Positions 1-5,474 of a stretch of DNA of 5,474 nucleotides are shown here, piece after piece. Every line of letters begins with the position of its first letter. Position 1 is the stretch's first letter. This DNA comes from Actinomycetes bacterium (GTDB lineage: Bacteria > Actinomycetota > Coriobacteriia > WRKU01 > WQUG01). The stretch lies in the NCBI GenBank assembly GCA_009785855.1, contig WQUG01000041.1, positions 1-5,474 on the forward strand, written 5' to 3'. Below the pieces are notes generated by a model, which saw nothing but the letters and a program-made list of their open reading frames with translations, did no database searches and was not told where the DNA came from. Position numbers and translations under genes: made by a program.

Positions 1-639
1 GATGTCGCGACGTACTTCCCCCCGTCTGCGGAGGAACTGCACGTGATACCGGAGGCCGCCGACGACTTCATCTCCGCAGCCAAGCAGCTCATGCCCGAGT
101 TCATCGAGAAGCTGCCGCCTGCGCCCTTCTTCCTTTCCATGGGAAACACCAAGCCGCACAAGAACCTGCCCGTCCTGCTCGAGGCCTTCTCGCGGCTGGA
201 TTCCGACGCGCAGCTGCTGCTCGTCGGCGCCGGTGAGTCTGCATACCTCGACGCCCATCTCACCGGACCTGCACGCGAGCGGATCTTCTTCACGGGGCGA
301 GTCTCCGACGACGAACTGCGCTGGCTCTACGCGCACGCGCTCGCCTTCGTGTTCCCCTCGCGCTACGAGGGCTTCGGCCTGCCGCCGCTCGAGGCTGCCG
401 GTTTCGGGGCTCCGGTGCTTGCCGCTGACGCCAGCTCGCTGCCGGAGGTCATGGGCGACGGCGCGCTCTACTTCGATGCGTCCGACGCGGCCGGCCTGGC
501 GCAGCATCTGACACGCTGTCTGCATGAACCGGAGCTGCTGGAAGCACTCTCCGCCGCCGCAACAGAGCGCGCCCATCACTTCAGCTGGCTCGATACCGCC
601 CGCGCCACCCTCGCGGTCTACCGCAGGCTCATGGACTGA
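1..639 (+). CDS. GT4 (MtfB-like) glycosyltransferase, 5'-truncated by window edge
   Basis: Probably transfers a sugar (mannose or a similar hexose) from a nucleotide sugar to a growing lipid-linked glycan at the cytosolic face of the membrane. The frame is open to base 1, so the GTG at 43 is internal and not the start: the codons before it read DVATYFPPSAEELH and join straight into VIPEAAD, the usual linker before the C-terminal Rossmann domain. The visible 212 residues are therefore this GT-B C-terminal domain plus a short lead-in. Seen: GNTKPHKN (visible residues 48-55, the donor-phosphate loop), FTGRVSDDEL, then FPSRYEGFGLPPLEA with the E-x7-E pair at visible Glu123 and Glu131, SSLPEV, and a C-terminal HFSWLDTA helix. 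This motif set is typical of the GT4 MtfB-like mannosyltransferase group. About 150-180 N-terminal residues, including the acceptor site, should lie upstream. It ends at TGA 637-639. Family is sure; sugar and linkage are not determined. Confidence 0.93.
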   Translation, partial: DVATYFPPSAEELHVIPEAADDFISAAKQLMPEFIEKLPPAPFFLSMGNTKPHKNLPVLLEAFSRLDSDAQLLLVGAGESAYLDAHLTGPARERIFFTGRVSDDELRWLYAHALAFVFPSRYEGFGLPPLEAAGFGAPVLAADASSLPEVMGDGALYFDASDAAGLAQHLTRCLHEPELLEALSAAATERAHHFSWLDTARATLAVYRRLMD

Positions 640-651
640 GCATGAAGCTCA
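637..651 (+). other. Small perfect inverted repeat over the stop codon
   Basis: TGAGC (637-641) and GCTCA (647-651) are exact reverse complements around a 5-base loop, ATGAA, so the first glycosyltransferase's stop codon sits in the left arm. The stem is only 5 bp and is not followed by a T-run, so it is not a convincing intrinsic terminator. It could weakly protect the 3' end of a processed message, or be chance. Confidence 0.2.
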
Positions 652-659
652 CGCTCGGA

Positions 660-668
660 TGTTACAAT
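660..668 (+). promoter_or_regulatory. Possible extended -10 promoter element
   Basis: TGTTACAAT reads as an extended -10: TG at 660-661, one spacer base, then TACAAT at 663-668, a 5/6 match to TATAAT. It lies in the only gap of any size (67 bases), in an AT-richer patch that stands out from the GC-rich surroundings. Transcription would begin near 674-676, giving a leader of about 32 bases before the GTG at 707. No good -35 box is seen at 16-18 bp upstream (640-645 is GCATGA), which extended -10 promoters can tolerate. If real, it would drive the second glycosyltransferase and the genes after it. This is inferred from motif and position only. Confidence 0.35.
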
Positions 669-694
669 TGACTGCGAAGAGTCCGATCCCGTCT

Positions 695-702
695 GAGAGG
701 TG
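695..702 (+). promoter_or_regulatory. Ribosome binding site of the second GT4 gene
   Basis: GAGAGGTG ends 4 bases before the GTG at 707 (6 bases counting from its AGAGG core). It supports GTG 707 as the start. An in-frame TGA at 701-703 excludes any start further upstream. Confidence 0.7.
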
Positions 703-706
703 AACC

Positions 707-1891
707 GTGTCCGACCTGTCTGCTCAGAATCTGCGCATCGTCATCGTGAACAGCTTCTCTGGCCCCAATATCGGGAGGTATGGCACCCGCGCCATCCCGC
801 TGATCAAGGGCCTGATCGAGGCAGGCGCCAAAGTCGGCGTCGTCGCGGCGGCCGGCTCCGGCGTCGCGCATGCGGCGCTGTCGGCGGGCGCCGAGGTCGA
901 GGCGATGGCCATGGACCGCTTCCACATCAACCGGCTCAGGCGCAAGATCCACACCATGGCCTGGCGCATGAACGCCAACCTGGTCGTCGGCACCAACTTC
1001 TTCTCGAACATCCTCGTACGTCGCGCGGCGCCGACCAACACCCGGGTCGTCAACATCGTCTCGCGCCTGCAACCGGACTTGCCCGAGATCCCGGGCGTCA
1101 AACTCCCCCTCTCGCTCAAGGAGCTGGTCGGTCGCTCGAAGCGCAAGTACAGCGACGTCTACATCGCCCTCTCTGAGGCGATCGCTGCCTCGCTGGTCGA
1201 CGCTGGTATCGCGCGCGACGATATCGTCGTGATCCCCAACGGCATCGATGCGGATGCCTTCGTCGACGCAGCCGTCAACGTCACGGGCTCCGGTGCGCCG
1301 CGCATGCCTGAGGACGACCCCAAGCTCGCCGGCCACCCGCTTGTCTTCGCTGTGGCGCGCAACCTCGTCGAGAGCAAGGGCGTCGACCTGCTCGCCGTCG
1401 CGTCCGCCAAGGTCCTCGAGAACTGGCCTGAGGACACGACGATCGCCGAGCCGAACTTCCGCGTCGCGGGTACCGGCGCCGACAAGGAGATCCTGATCGC
1501 AGGCCTGCACGAGCTGGGTCTGACGAAGAACTTCGACATCATGGGCTTCGCGCCGCAGATCTCGCGCTGGTATCGCGCGAGCGATGTGGTCGCGATGCCC
1601 TCGCGCTCCGAGGCGGTCGCGGTGGTCGCCCTGGAGGCGATGGTCCACGCCAAGCCGGTCGTCGCCTTTTCCGTCGGGGGCATCCCGGAAGTCGTCATCG
1701 ACGGCGAGACGGGCATCCTCGTGGCCCCCGGGGATACCGACGCCTTCGCCGCAGCGCTCACGGAACTTCTGCTCGATCCGGAGCGCGCCCAGAAGATGGG
1801 GGCCGCGGGCGCTAAGCGCGCACGCGAGCGCTTCAGCGAGCAGCAGATGATCGCACACTACGTCGAGCTCTTCAACGGGCTGGTCGGGTAA
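707..1891 (+). CDS. GT4-family glycosyltransferase
   Basis: A retaining GT-B fold glycosyltransferase of 394 residues, a normal length for GT4, expected to add one sugar from a nucleotide donor to a polyprenyl-linked intermediate in the cytosol. The start is GTG 707: an in-frame stop lies two codons upstream and GAGAGGTG precedes it. Seen: the N-terminal Rossmann strand RIVIVNSFSG (10-19) with the loop GPNIGRYG (19-26); IALSEAIA (153-160) before the interdomain linker; VIPNGID (175-181), a classic GT4 signature; VARNLVESKG (216-225), the donor-phosphate loop; and SRSEAVAVVALEA (299-311) with the E-x7-E pair Glu302/Glu310, followed by GGIPEVV and GETGILVAPGD (333-343). The residues between the two Glu depart from the usual E-G/A-F-G pattern, having Val and Ala where Phe and Gly are common. 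There is no signal peptide or membrane helix. It starts 67 bases after the previous gene and ends 11 bases before the mutase. Sugar specificity cannot be read. Confidence 0.93.
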   Translation: MSDLSAQNLRIVIVNSFSGPNIGRYGTRAIPLIKGLIEAGAKVGVVAAAGSGVAHAALSAGAEVEAMAMDRFHINRLRRKIHTMAWRMNANLVVGTNFFSNILVRRAAPTNTRVVNIVSRLQPDLPEIPGVKLPLSLKELVGRSKRKYSDVYIALSEAIAASLVDAGIARDDIVVIPNGIDADAFVDAAVNVTGSGAPRMPEDDPKLAGHPLVFAVARNLVESKGVDLLAVASAKVLENWPEDTTIAEPNFRVAGTGADKEILIAGLHELGLTKNFDIMGFAPQISRWYRASDVVAMPSRSEAVAVVALEAMVHAKPVVAFSVGGIPEVVIDGETGILVAPGDTDAFAAALTELLLDPERAQKMGAAGAKRARERFSEQQMIAHYVELFNGLVG

Positions 1892-1895
1892 GGAG
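1889..1895 (+). promoter_or_regulatory. Strong ribosome binding site of the phosphohexomutase
   Basis: TAAGGAG is an exact match to the anti-Shine-Dalgarno complement and lies 7 bases before ATG 1903. Its first three bases are also the stop codon of the preceding glycosyltransferase, so terminating ribosomes end on the next gene's initiation site. This suggests translational coupling and fixes the ATG. Confidence 0.8.
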
Positions 1896-1902
1896 CAGGA
1901 CC

Positions 1903-3345
1903 ATGGAGACCACTGATATCCGTTTCGGCACCGATGGCTGGAGAGCCGTCATCGGCGAGGACTTCACGTCCGCTTCCCTGGCGCGCATCGCTCAGGCGAC
2001 CGCCCAGGTCTTTGCCGCTGAGCATCCGGGGGGCACCCTGCTCGTCGGCTACGACGCGCGTTTTCGCGCCGACGCCTTCGCGCGTCAGGCCGCCGAGGTC
2101 ATCGCCGCGCACGGCATGCGCGCGATCGTCTCCGATCGCATCCTGCCGACGCCGGCGCTCTGCTGGGCGACAGCGGCGCGCGCAGATGCTGTGGGCGCCG
2201 TGATGCTCACTGCGAGCCACAACGACAGCAGCTACCTGGGCTACAAGGTGCGCCTGGCAGACGGGGGAGCGGCCCTGCCCGAGTTCACGGCGCGCATCGA
2301 GGCAGCCCTGCCCGCCTCCGCCGACGCCGCTCGCGCTGAGGTCACGATCGAGGACCTCTGCAGCCCGTATCTGGACGCGCTCGCCGCCTGGATCGACACC
2401 GAGGCGATCGCTGCTCATCCGCTGGAGGTCGTGGTCGACCCGCTCTACGGGGCGGGGCAGGGGCATCTGGCCGCTCTTCTGAGCGCAGCCGGCGTCACGG
2501 TCCACGAGATCCATGGGGAGCGCAACCCCGGTTTCAGCGGGCTGCACCCTGAGCCCATCGTACCCTGGACCAACGGGGCGCGTGACGCGGTGCTTGCCAC
2601 CGGCAGCGTGGCCGCGCTCATCACCGACGGTGACGCCGACCGCATCGGCGCCCTTGACGAGACGGGACTCTGGATCTCGCCCCCCAAGCTCATGGCGCTG
2701 CTCGCGACCCATCTGGTCGAGGACAAGGGCCGGACGGGGGCGATCATCAAGACCCGGGCGGGATCGGTGCTGGTCGATCGCACCGCGCGCGCGCTGGGGC
2801 TGGACTGCGTTGAGACGCCCATCGGCTTCAAGTGGGTCTATGAGCAGATGCAGGAGCGCCCCGTGCTCATCGGCGGGGAGGAGAGCGGCGGCATCGGCAT
2901 CCCGGATCATCTGCTGGAACGCGACGGCCTGCTCATGGCCGTGCTCCTGGTCAACATGATGTGCTCACGGCGCAAGTCCCTGAAGGAACTCATGGAGGAG
3001 CTCTATGCGCGGGTCGGCGATATGAGTTATCGCCGCATCGATCTGCACCTGTCCCAGGAGCAGATGGACGGTTTCCTGGCGCGCATCTCCACGCTGCGAC
3101 CGACCAGCGTCGCCGGGCTCGAGGTCGCGGGCGCCGACGACATCGACGGCCTGAAGTTCCGCTTCGGCGACGATCACTGGCTGCTGCTGCGTCCCTCCGG
3201 CACCGAGCCGCTCGTGCGGGTCTACGCCGAGGCCTGCCGTCCTGAGGTCACAGACCGTCTGCTCAACGCGGGCTACTGGCTGGTCACGACGGGCGAGGAG
3301 TCCCCCGAGGCAGCCGACATCCCTGGTGTGGGGCGACTCTTCTGA
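1903..3345 (+). CDS. Phosphohexomutase (phosphomannomutase/phosphoglucomutase family)
   Basis: A cytosolic alpha-D-phosphohexomutase of 480 residues, full length for the family. It should interconvert hexose 6-phosphate and hexose 1-phosphate through a phosphoserine and a bound Mg2+, supplying the precursor for GDP-mannose or UDP-/dTDP-glucose. All four domains are visible. Domain 1 has FGTDGWR (8-14) and the active-site loop TASHN (103-107, phosphoserine Ser105). Domain 2 has the metal site DGDADR (242-247). Domain 3 has the sugar-recognition loop GEESGG (325-330), preceded by GFK (308-310). Domain 4 has the phosphate-binding loop RPSGTEP (430-436). The GEESGG loop fits mannose or glucose phosphate better than GlmM, which usually has GEQSGH, but does not separate the first two, so no gene symbol is given. 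After TASHN comes Asp108 where Pro is usual, then YLGYK (111-115) where Y-N-G-x-K is common. ATG 1903 follows a strong TAAGGAG. Its place among glycosyltransferases supports precursor supply for the same glycan. Confidence 0.94.
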   Translation: METTDIRFGTDGWRAVIGEDFTSASLARIAQATAQVFAAEHPGGTLLVGYDARFRADAFARQAAEVIAAHGMRAIVSDRILPTPALCWATAARADAVGAVMLTASHNDSSYLGYKVRLADGGAALPEFTARIEAALPASADAARAEVTIEDLCSPYLDALAAWIDTEAIAAHPLEVVVDPLYGAGQGHLAALLSAAGVTVHEIHGERNPGFSGLHPEPIVPWTNGARDAVLATGSVAALITDGDADRIGALDETGLWISPPKLMALLATHLVEDKGRTGAIIKTRAGSVLVDRTARALGLDCVETPIGFKWVYEQMQERPVLIGGEESGGIGIPDHLLERDGLLMAVLLVNMMCSRRKSLKELMEELYARVGDMSYRRIDLHLSQEQMDGFLARISTLRPTSVAGLEVAGADDIDGLKFRFGDDHWLLLRPSGTEPLVRVYAEACRPEVTDRLLNAGYWLVTTGEESPEAADIPGVGRLF

Positions 3346-3355
3346 GTCGGGACTG

Positions 3356-4462
3356 ATGCGGCTCGTACTGGTCAACAAATACTATCCGCCTCACATCGGG
3401 GGGATAGAGTTCCATGTGCGCGATCTGGCCGAGGGTCTGGTCGCCGCCGGACATCAGGTGCGCGTTATCGTCTGCAACAACGAGCGCAGCTATGCCGAGG
3501 ATACCGAAGGCGGCGTCGAGATCGTCCGCCTGCCCCGCCGCACAGAGCTCGCTTCCACGCCGATCGCCCATAACTTCGGGCGGGTGCTCGCCCGTGAGGC
3601 GGCCGGCGCCGACCTGCTCCACTTCCACTTCCCCTACCCCTGGGGCGAGGCGCAGTGGGTCCTGCAGCAGGCGTCCCGGACCATGCCCTATGTGGTCACG
3701 TATCACTCCGACATCGTGCGCCAGAAGCTCGCCCTGCGCTTCTACGCGCCCTTCCTTGAGCGCTTTCTCGACCGCGCGCGTCTCATCATCGCCTCTTCGC
3801 CGCAGCTGATCGTGAACTCGGCCTGGCTCGCGCCCCGCCGGAGCAAGTGCCGTCAGGTCAACTTCGGCCTGCCGACCGCGGCCATCGCCGGCGACGCGGC
3901 GGCCATCGCGCGCGCAGCCGAGCTGCGAGCCTCACTTGGCGGCGCTCCGATTGTGCTCTTCGTGGGGCGTCTGGTCTACTACAAGGGCATCGACGTCCTG
4001 GCCCGGGCGATCCCGCAGGTCCCCGGCGCGCAGTTCGTCGTCATCGGCAAGGGGCCCCAGCGCGCCCTGCTCGAAGGGCTCGAGCGCGTCCATCTCATCG
4101 ACTATGCTTCGGACGAGGAGCTGCGGGCCTGGTATCACGCGGCCGATGTCCTGTGCCTGCCCTCGACCTCTCCTTCGGAGGCCTTCGGCCTGGTCCAGAT
4201 CGAGGCGCACGCGGCGGGCACACCGACCGTATCGAGCGATCTTGCCACCGGGGTGACCTATGCTAACCTTGAGGGAGTGACCGGGCTGTATGCGAAGACC
4301 GGGGACGCCGCCTCGCTTGCCGCGGCCCTCAACCGCCTCCTGGCCGATGATGAGCTGCGCCAGCGCCTCGGTCAGGCCGCCCAGGCGCGGGCGCTGGAAG
4401 AGTTCAGCATCGAGGCGATGACAGAGGCGACGACGAAGGTGTATCAGGAGGTGCTCGGCTAG
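3356..4462 (+). CDS. GT4-family glycosyltransferase
   Basis: A 368-residue retaining GT-B glycosyltransferase expected to act in the cytosol on the lipid-linked repeat unit. I start it at ATG 3356 because the protein then opens directly with the first Rossmann strand and nucleotide-sugar loop, MRLVLVNKYYPPHIGGIE (1-18), and sits 10 bases after the mutase stop. A longer start at GTG 3326 would add ten residues, overlap the mutase end and lacks a nearby Shine-Dalgarno. Other landmarks: HFHFPYPWGEA (89-99) and VTYHSDI (114-120) in the acceptor domain; LFVGRLVYYKGID (201-213), the donor-phosphate loop; VVIGKGP (228-234); and LPSTSPSEAFGLVQIEA (268-284) with the E-x7-E pair Glu275/Glu283. The C-terminal helix crosses back in the usual way. 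Its own ribosome binding site is poor (GGGA at 3349-3352 is only 3 bases from the ATG), so translation may depend on coupling to the mutase. The sugar transferred is unknown. Confidence 0.93.
   Translation: MRLVLVNKYYPPHIGGIEFHVRDLAEGLVAAGHQVRVIVCNNERSYAEDTEGGVEIVRLPRRTELASTPIAHNFGRVLAREAAGADLLHFHFPYPWGEAQWVLQQASRTMPYVVTYHSDIVRQKLALRFYAPFLERFLDRARLIIASSPQLIVNSAWLAPRRSKCRQVNFGLPTAAIAGDAAAIARAAELRASLGGAPIVLFVGRLVYYKGIDVLARAIPQVPGAQFVVIGKGPQRALLEGLERVHLIDYASDEELRAWYHAADVLCLPSTSPSEAFGLVQIEAHAAGTPTVSSDLATGVTYANLEGVTGLYAKTGDAASLAAALNRLLADDELRQRLGQAAQARALEEFSIEAMTEATTKVYQEVLG
4446..4453 (+). promoter_or_regulatory. Ribosome binding site of the phosphoglycosyl transferase, inside the preceding gene
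   Basis: AGGAGGTG is a full-strength Shine-Dalgarno lying in the last codons of the third GT4 gene. The spacer from its AGGAGG core to ATG 4465 is 13 bases, longer than the usual 5-9. No other ATG or GTG in the right frame lies closer, so this still best explains initiation at 4465, probably coupled to termination at 4460-4462. Confidence 0.6.
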
Positions 4463-4464
4463 AG

Positions 4465-5474
4465 ATGTCGCGGTTCAGGTTCACGCTACTCTCGCTCTTC
4501 CTTGACGCGGTCTTCGCGAACCTTGCGCTGGTCGCGGCCTTCTTCGTGCGTTTCTTCGGGCATATCCCTGCTTACAACTTCGGCGCCTATCTGGTCCTGG
4601 CTCCGGTCATCACCCTCATCTATCTCTTCGCCGGCTGGACCTACGGACTCTTCGAGCCCGAGAACATCGACACGCCCTGGGGCGTCAGCGCGGCAGCCTT
4701 CAAGGCGGTCACCTTGAGCATCCTGCTCGTGATCGTGACCGCGTTTCTGGGCGGGACCGCGACCACGGCTTTCTCGCGCTGGACCTTCCCCTTGGCCTGG
4801 GTCTTCTCGCTTGCGCTTGCGGTTGGCTGGCGCCTGCTGTTCCTGCGCTTCGGTACGATCCACTGGCCCGAGCAGCGCACGCTTATCATCGGCTCCTCGC
4901 CGCTCGTCGCAGAGCTTGCGCGGGGGGTCGCCGCGCGCCGTAAGTGGGGCTGGATGCTGGCGGGCACCCTCGCTGAACCCGCGCTGCACACGCTTCGCGC
5001 GCGCATCGAGTCCGATGACATCAACCGGCTCATCATCGCCGATCCCGTCGATCTGCGTGAGTTCATCGAGCAGCTGGTGGTGACCAACGACCGTCATCTT
5101 GTCATCGATGTGGTGCCGGAACTCTATGAGGTCTTCATCGGACATACCGATGCGATCTTAGGCGACATCCCGCTCATGCGCATCGCCGCCGGGGGCATGC
5201 AGCGCTATCAGCGTCTGATCAAGCGCGCCTTCGATCTGCTGTTCGCGCTGATCCTGCTCCTCTGCGCCAGCCCCGTGTTCCTGCTCGCGACCATCGCCAT
5301 CCTTCTTGACGATGGGGCGCCGGTCATCTATCGCCAGGAGCGGGTCGGTCGCCGGCAAGAGACCTTCGCGATCTTCAAGTTCCGCACCATGAAGAAGAAC
5401 GCCGAGCAACTCTCGGGTCCGGTGCTCGCGACCGAGGACGACCCGCGCATCACGCGGGCAGGGCGGATCCTGCG
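4465..5474 (+). CDS. Polyprenyl-phosphate glycosyl-1-phosphate transferase (initiating enzyme), 3'-truncated by window edge
   Basis: The reading frame is open from ATG 4465 to the right edge (336 complete codons, no stop). It should begin repeat-unit synthesis by moving a hexose 1-phosphate from a nucleotide sugar to undecaprenyl phosphate. The N-terminus has about four hydrophobic segments (roughly residues 6-30, 41-58, 79-97, 106-128). A soluble Rossmann-like domain follows (about 137-245), opening with RTLIIGSSPLVAEL and lacking a full GxGxxG. The conserved phosphoglycosyl transferase domain starts at KRAFDLLFALILLL (253-266), the re-entrant membrane helix with its Ser269-Pro270 break, then YRQERVGR (289-296), FKFRTMK (304-310), GPVLATEDDPRITRAGRIL (318-336). 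The catalytic Asp-Glu pair of the LDELPQ motif should lie just beyond the edge, so activity cannot be judged. The layout matches large WbaP/EpsL-type enzymes, usually about 450-480 residues. It starts 2 bases after the preceding stop. It holds the window's only in-frame TTA codon (5158-5160). Sugar specificity is unknown. Confidence 0.93.
   Translation, partial: MSRFRFTLLSLFLDAVFANLALVAAFFVRFFGHIPAYNFGAYLVLAPVITLIYLFAGWTYGLFEPENIDTPWGVSAAAFKAVTLSILLVIVTAFLGGTATTAFSRWTFPLAWVFSLALAVGWRLLFLRFGTIHWPEQRTLIIGSSPLVAELARGVAARRKWGWMLAGTLAEPALHTLRARIESDDINRLIIADPVDLREFIEQLVVTNDRHLVIDVVPELYEVFIGHTDAILGDIPLMRIAAGGMQRYQRLIKRAFDLLFALILLLCASPVFLLATIAILLDDGAPVIYRQERVGRRQETFAIFKFRTMKKNAEQLSGPVLATEDDPRITRAGRIL

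Noticed and set aside
43..45. GTG at 43 as the start of the first glycosyltransferase
   Set aside because: The frame is open back to base 1 and the codons before it continue the conserved GT4 linker. A start here would leave only half of a GT-B enzyme.
637..651. Rho-independent terminator after the first gene
   Set aside because: The hairpin has only 5 bp and no following T-run. It is listed only as a weak inverted repeat.
662..1858. Long minus-strand open frame (398 codons) opposite the second glycosyltransferase
   Set aside because: Its product is rich in Asp, Arg, Gly, Ala, His and Val with no domain motif, as expected for the complement of GC-rich codons. The + strand frame has complete GT4 motifs and a ribosome binding site.
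1858..2910. Long minus-strand open frame (350 codons) opposite the mutase
   Set aside because: Same low-complexity composition. The + strand encodes an unambiguous full-length phosphohexomutase over the same bases.
3326..3355. GTG 3326 as the start of the third glycosyltransferase, overlapping the mutase end
   Set aside because: It adds ten residues (MWGDSSESGL) ahead of the normal first Rossmann strand and has no Shine-Dalgarno at a workable distance. ATG 3356 gives the usual family N-terminus.
4486..5145. Minus-strand open frame (219 codons), highly charged, opposite the phosphoglycosyl transferase
   Set aside because: The Glu/Asp/Arg-rich product is the antisense of hydrophobic membrane codons. 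The + strand frame shows membrane segments and conserved phosphoglycosyl transferase motifs.
1..5474. Mobile element, CRISPR array, tRNA or rRNA, or a novel defence system
   Set aside because: There are no direct-repeat arrays, transposase motifs, terminal inverted repeats or RNA-gene signatures, and nearly every base is in a recognisable polysaccharide gene. Nothing supports a new kind of system here.

Overview
The window is a tightly packed, one-strand stretch of a GC-rich bacterial genome carrying part of a surface-polysaccharide (exopolysaccharide, O-antigen or cell-wall glycan) assembly locus. Five protein genes, all on the + strand, fill almost all of it: two GT4 glycosyltransferases (the first cut by the left edge), a phosphohexomutase of the phosphomannomutase/phosphoglucomutase type, a third GT4 glycosyltransferase, and the N-terminal two thirds or so of a polyprenyl-phosphate glycosyl-1-phosphate transferase that runs off the right edge. 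I see no RNA gene, CRISPR array, insertion sequence or integration scar. No gene-free stretch exceeds 67 bases.

Organism. Coding sequence is strongly GC-rich, with third positions mostly G or C and a single in-frame TTA codon. Two of the starts are preceded by strong Shine-Dalgarno sequences, and a GTG start is used. This fits a high-GC actinobacterium or a similarly GC-rich lineage. The sequence does not settle the phylum, and I found no lineage-specific marker gene.

Layout. 1-639: C-terminal part of an MtfB-like GT4 enzyme. 640-706: the only real intergenic gap, with a small hairpin at the stop codon, a possible extended -10 promoter and a ribosome binding site. 707-1891: a second GT4 enzyme with a GTG start. 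1903-3345: phosphohexomutase. 3356-4462: third GT4 enzyme. 4465 to the right edge: the membrane phosphoglycosyl transferase. Gaps after the second gene are 11, 10 and 2 bases, so the last four genes look like one transcription unit, possibly with its own promoter in the 67-base gap.

How they fit together (inference from families). The mutase would interconvert hexose 6-phosphate and hexose 1-phosphate, feeding nucleotide-sugar synthesis (GDP-mannose or UDP-/dTDP-glucose derivatives). The phosphoglycosyl transferase would start the repeat unit by moving a sugar 1-phosphate onto undecaprenyl phosphate in the membrane. The three cytosolic GT4 enzymes would extend it one sugar at a time. Flippase, polymerase and the nucleotide-sugar pyrophosphorylase are not in view and may lie outside. 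The pathway is of a known kind. The less ordinary points are unusual residues at motif positions in the mutase and the second glycosyltransferase, and the possible internal promoter.
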